Assembly: GCF_003464595.1 (NCBI RefSeq)
Contig: NZ_QRZF01000003.1
Location: 248,001 to 312,000 of the forward strand
Length of the DNA: 64,000 bases
Origin: Bacteroides intestinalis
GTDB lineage: Bacteria > Bacteroidota > Bacteroidia > Bacteroidales > Bacteroidaceae
Direction: 5' to 3'
The notes beneath the pieces are model-generated. The model was not told where the DNA came from and searched no databases. It was given only the letters and a program-made list of their open reading frames with translations. Position 1 is the first letter of the stretch; every line of letters starts with the position of its first letter. Below, one piece after another: positions 61,942 to 64,000 of the stretch. A program made the position numbers and the translations under genes.

Positions 61942-63573
61942 ATGAAGATTAATAAATATATATTACTGCTTTCTGCAACCATGGTGGTGGCTTCTTGTGA
62001 TCTCGATAAGTTCCCTGAAGGAAGTACCGTGACACAAGACCAGAAAAATGAGGTGGTTGAGTTGTTGCCAGACCGTATTTCTTCTGAACTGAACGGTTTG
62101 AAAACTGGTCTTTATTCTCATACAAACTTGTTGACCGATTATAATAACCACATGGACTATGGTTTTCCGGCAGCTTGTATGATTTATGAAACAGCCGGAC
62201 AGGATTTGTTGACTTTGAATGACCAGACCGGTTATAATAAGTTTATCAGTTCTCAACGCTTATTAGACAGAAACATTACATCTACATTTAATGCTTTTCT
62301 GTGGAAGCTATATTATAAGCACATGAAAACTGCTAATGATATTCTTAAAGCTATTCCAGCAGATGCGACAGATGCTGCTTTAAAGAAGTATCGTGGTCAG
62401 TCATTGGCCTCACGTGCTTTCGATTATTTGCAGCTTATTCAGACTTATCAGTTGACTTACATCGGTCACGAAACTGCTAATGGTGTACCTTTGGTATTGG
62501 AAACAACCTCTGATACTGAGTTAATGAATAATCCGCGTGCAAGTGTACAACAGGTATATAGCCGCATTATGGAAGATCTGGATGAGGCCATTACTTTGTT
62601 GACCGGTGCCTCTGCACGTGCCGATAAAGCTGAAATATCAGTAGAAGTAGCCTATGGTTTGCGTGCCCGTGCCAACTTGTTGATGGGTAAGTGGTCAGCA
62701 GCAGCTTCTGATGCAGCTAAAGCTTATGGTACTTCTGCCCCTTATTCTGTTGCAGATGTAAGCCAACCGACTTTCTACAATGCTACAGATAATTCATGGA
62801 TCTGGGGTATCGTAGTGACTACGGAAGATTATCTGGCAAAAACCGGTATTGTGAACTGGCCTTCTAATCTTTGTTCACTGACGGGCATGGGATATACAAC
62901 GGCTGCCAGTGCTACCGACGTAGCTTACCGTCTCATCAACAAGAATTTGTGGGCTAAGATACCGGAAACGGATGTACGTAAGGGCTGGTGGGTAGATGAA
63001 GATCTGCACTCGCCTGTTCTGGATAATGGACTTGGTGAAGACTATGCTTACTATTGGGCAAACGGTATGTTTAATGGTGGAACTTTCCCCAGTAAATTTT
63101 CTCCTTATACAAATGTGAAGTTTGGTCCTGACAATGGAACTTTTGCAGATACGGACAATGCACAAGACTGGCCTTTGATGCGTGTTGAAGAAATGAAATT
63201 GATTGAAGCAGAAGCTCTTGGACGGGATAACTTAGCTGTAGGTAAACAGAAATTGGAAGAGTTCGTAAGACAATATCGTGATCCGTCTTATACTTGCACA
63301 GCAGGTTCTTTGGATGCATTTATCGATGAAGTTTGGTTCCAACGTCGTGTTGAACTTTGGGGTGAAGGTTTTGCATTATTTGATATCTTGCGTTTAAAGA
63401 AACCTATTATCCGTCAAGGAGCTAACTATCCTATCAACAGTACATTTGCTGAAATTGCTGCTGAAGCTCCTATCATGATTTACCGTATTCCTGAAGCTGA
63501 AACATCAGTGAACAGTGCTATTACAGAGGCTGACAATAATCCTGCTGCAATGGCTCCAACTCCGGTGAACTAA
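61942..63573 (+). CDS. SusD/RagB-family lipoprotein, cassette 6
   Basis: A 543-residue lipoprotein with lipid cysteine at residue 19 (MVVASCDLDKFPEGS) and an acidic stretch after it. The mature start STVTQDQKNEVVELLPDRI parallels cassette 2. C-terminal motifs are LMRVEEMKLIEAEALGRD and FQRRVELWGEGFALFDILRLK. It partners the preceding SusC (20-bp gap). Unlike the other cassettes, no SusE/F-position lipoprotein follows: the next gene is a C10 protease behind a terminator and promoter. Confidence 0.92.
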   Translation: MKINKYILLLSATMVVASCDLDKFPEGSTVTQDQKNEVVELLPDRISSELNGLKTGLYSHTNLLTDYNNHMDYGFPAACMIYETAGQDLLTLNDQTGYNKFISSQRLLDRNITSTFNAFLWKLYYKHMKTANDILKAIPADATDAALKKYRGQSLASRAFDYLQLIQTYQLTYIGHETANGVPLVLETTSDTELMNNPRASVQQVYSRIMEDLDEAITLLTGASARADKAEISVEVAYGLRARANLLMGKWSAAASDAAKAYGTSAPYSVADVSQPTFYNATDNSWIWGIVVTTEDYLAKTGIVNWPSNLCSLTGMGYTTAASATDVAYRLINKNLWAKIPETDVRKGWWVDEDLHSPVLDNGLGEDYAYYWANGMFNGGTFPSKFSPYTNVKFGPDNGTFADTDNAQDWPLMRVEEMKLIEAEALGRDNLAVGKQKLEEFVRQYRDPSYTCTAGSLDAFIDEVWFQRRVELWGEGFALFDILRLKKPIIRQGANYPINSTFAEIAAEAPIMIYRIPEAETSVNSAITEADNNPAAMAPTPVN

Positions 63574-63592
63574 TAAGTAAATAGAAAAAGGG

Positions 63593-63631
63593 AAGGGTGT
63601 ATTCGAATCTGCGGATACACCCTTGTTTTTT
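63593..63631 (+). terminator. Terminator after cassette 6
   Basis: AAGGGTGTAT (63593-63602) pairs perfectly with ATACACCCTT (63615-63624) and is followed by GTTTTTT. Confidence 0.88.
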
Positions 63632-63660
63632 ATTGATATACAAAATAGTAGATGAAAATA

Positions 63661-63690
63661 TTTGCAAAGTAGCGAATTTCAGTAACTTTG
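63661..63690 (+). promoter_or_regulatory. Promoter of the cassette-6 C10 protease
   Basis: TTTG at 63661-63664 is followed after 18 bp by TAACTTTG at 63683-63690, a good Bacteroides -33/-7 pair 29 bp before the start codon. The protease would be transcribed independently of the susC promoter. Confidence 0.7.
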
Positions 63691-63719
63691 CAATTTCCTT
63701 TTAATTATTCTAATAAATG

Positions 63720-64000
63720 ATGCCTATGAAGAAATTACTACTCCTGTCTTTAGTTCTTCTGTGTAGCTTAACAGCATGGACGGCCCAGCGCTCTCCGGAA
63801 GAAGCTCTTTCTATTGCCCGTTCCTTCTTTATGCAGTCATCCGGGGCTGTAACCCGTAATGCTGGTGATATTCATTTGGTGGCAGTTTCCAATGATTTGC
63901 TGAAATCTGTATCTACCCGTAGTGTGGAAGGAACAGCTTTTTATATTTATAACTATGAGCAGTCTGCCTATGTCATAGTATCCGGTGATGACCGTATGAA
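63720..64000 (+). CDS. C10 family cysteine protease, 3' end beyond window, cassette 6
   Basis: The first 93 residues are present, starting MPMKKLLLLS. They include a signal peptide and the propeptide start RSPEEALSIARSFFMQSSG, followed by VAVSNDLLKS and the IVSGDDRM motif. It is closely similar to the protease at 47918 (the segment VAVSNDLLKS.STRSVEGTAFYIY is nearly identical), so the two are recent paralogues. The catalytic residues lie outside the window. Other possible starts are ATG at 63717 and 63726. Confidence 0.88.
   Translation, partial: MPMKKLLLLSLVLLCSLTAWTAQRSPEEALSIARSFFMQSSGAVTRNAGDIHLVAVSNDLLKSVSTRSVEGTAFYIYNYEQSAYVIVSGDDRM

Noticed and set aside
1..64000. CRISPR array, intact insertion sequence, prophage or rRNA operon
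   Set aside because: No regularly spaced short repeats, no intact transposase, no phage structural genes and no rRNA sequence were seen on either strand.

Overview
The window is a stretch of a gut Bacteroides-type chromosome (Bacteroidota). The support is the abundance of paired SusC/SusD genes, lipoproteins with Bacteroides-style signal peptides, -7 promoter elements of the TAnnTTTG type, a BfmA/BtgA-type mobilization gene and an ordinary housekeeping block (tdk, rsmI, a marC-like gene). The species cannot be fixed from the sequence alone.

Layout. (1) Positions 1-4965 are accessory DNA beside a tRNA-Lys gene. On the minus strand lie a relaxase cut by the window edge, a BfmA/BtgA-like partner, a structured non-coding stretch that could be an oriT, a small helix-turn-helix protein and a 26-codon remnant of an integrase. 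Then comes a 3-kb island holding an OLD-family ATPase/Toprim nuclease and a DUF1016 (YhcG-like) nuclease in one operon. A 41-bp direct repeat flanks this island; the tRNA-side copy lies just beyond the tRNA-Lys terminator. (2) Positions 4979-10740 are core genome: tRNA-Lys, an AI-2E-family permease, thymidine kinase, a hypothetical protein, RsmI, a coiled-coil lipoprotein, a HAD phosphatase and a MarC-family membrane protein. (3) Positions 10742-64000 are one very large phase-variable SusC/SusD locus.

The phase-variable locus has one complete susC on the minus strand (15362-18355) with a good promoter, followed by susD, a lipoprotein gene and a C10 cysteine protease gene. A tyrosine recombinase (18805-20001) lies divergently beside it. 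To the right, on the plus strand, are six more susC-susD cassettes whose susC genes all lack the first 67 codons. Each begins exactly at the same 35-bp motif (AGTYCTGCGAARAC...ATTGG) that occurs, inverted, at codons 68-79 of the complete gene. The simplest reading is a multi-site inversion switch. Recombination between the site in the active gene and any silent site would turn round a segment carrying the promoter, the signal peptide and N-terminal domain, and the recombinase, and so put a different SusC/SusD operon under the single promoter. Tyrosine-recombinase inversion of SusC/SusD genes is known in Bacteroides fragilis. The features here that look less described are the size (seven alternatives in at least 48 kb), the conserved ~220-bp leader in front of silent copies, an 88-bp near-perfect palindrome behind the recombinase, and the cargo.

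The cargo is protease-based rather than glycan-based. No glycoside hydrolase is visible in the locus. The cassettes carry C10 cysteine proteases (10742, 47918, and 63720 running off the window), an M6-like metalloprotease with an unknown secreted partner, and a lipoprotein metallopeptidase with a DUF4302 protein. Together with variable SusE/F-position lipoproteins this suggests alternative importers for peptides or glycopeptides. That is inference.
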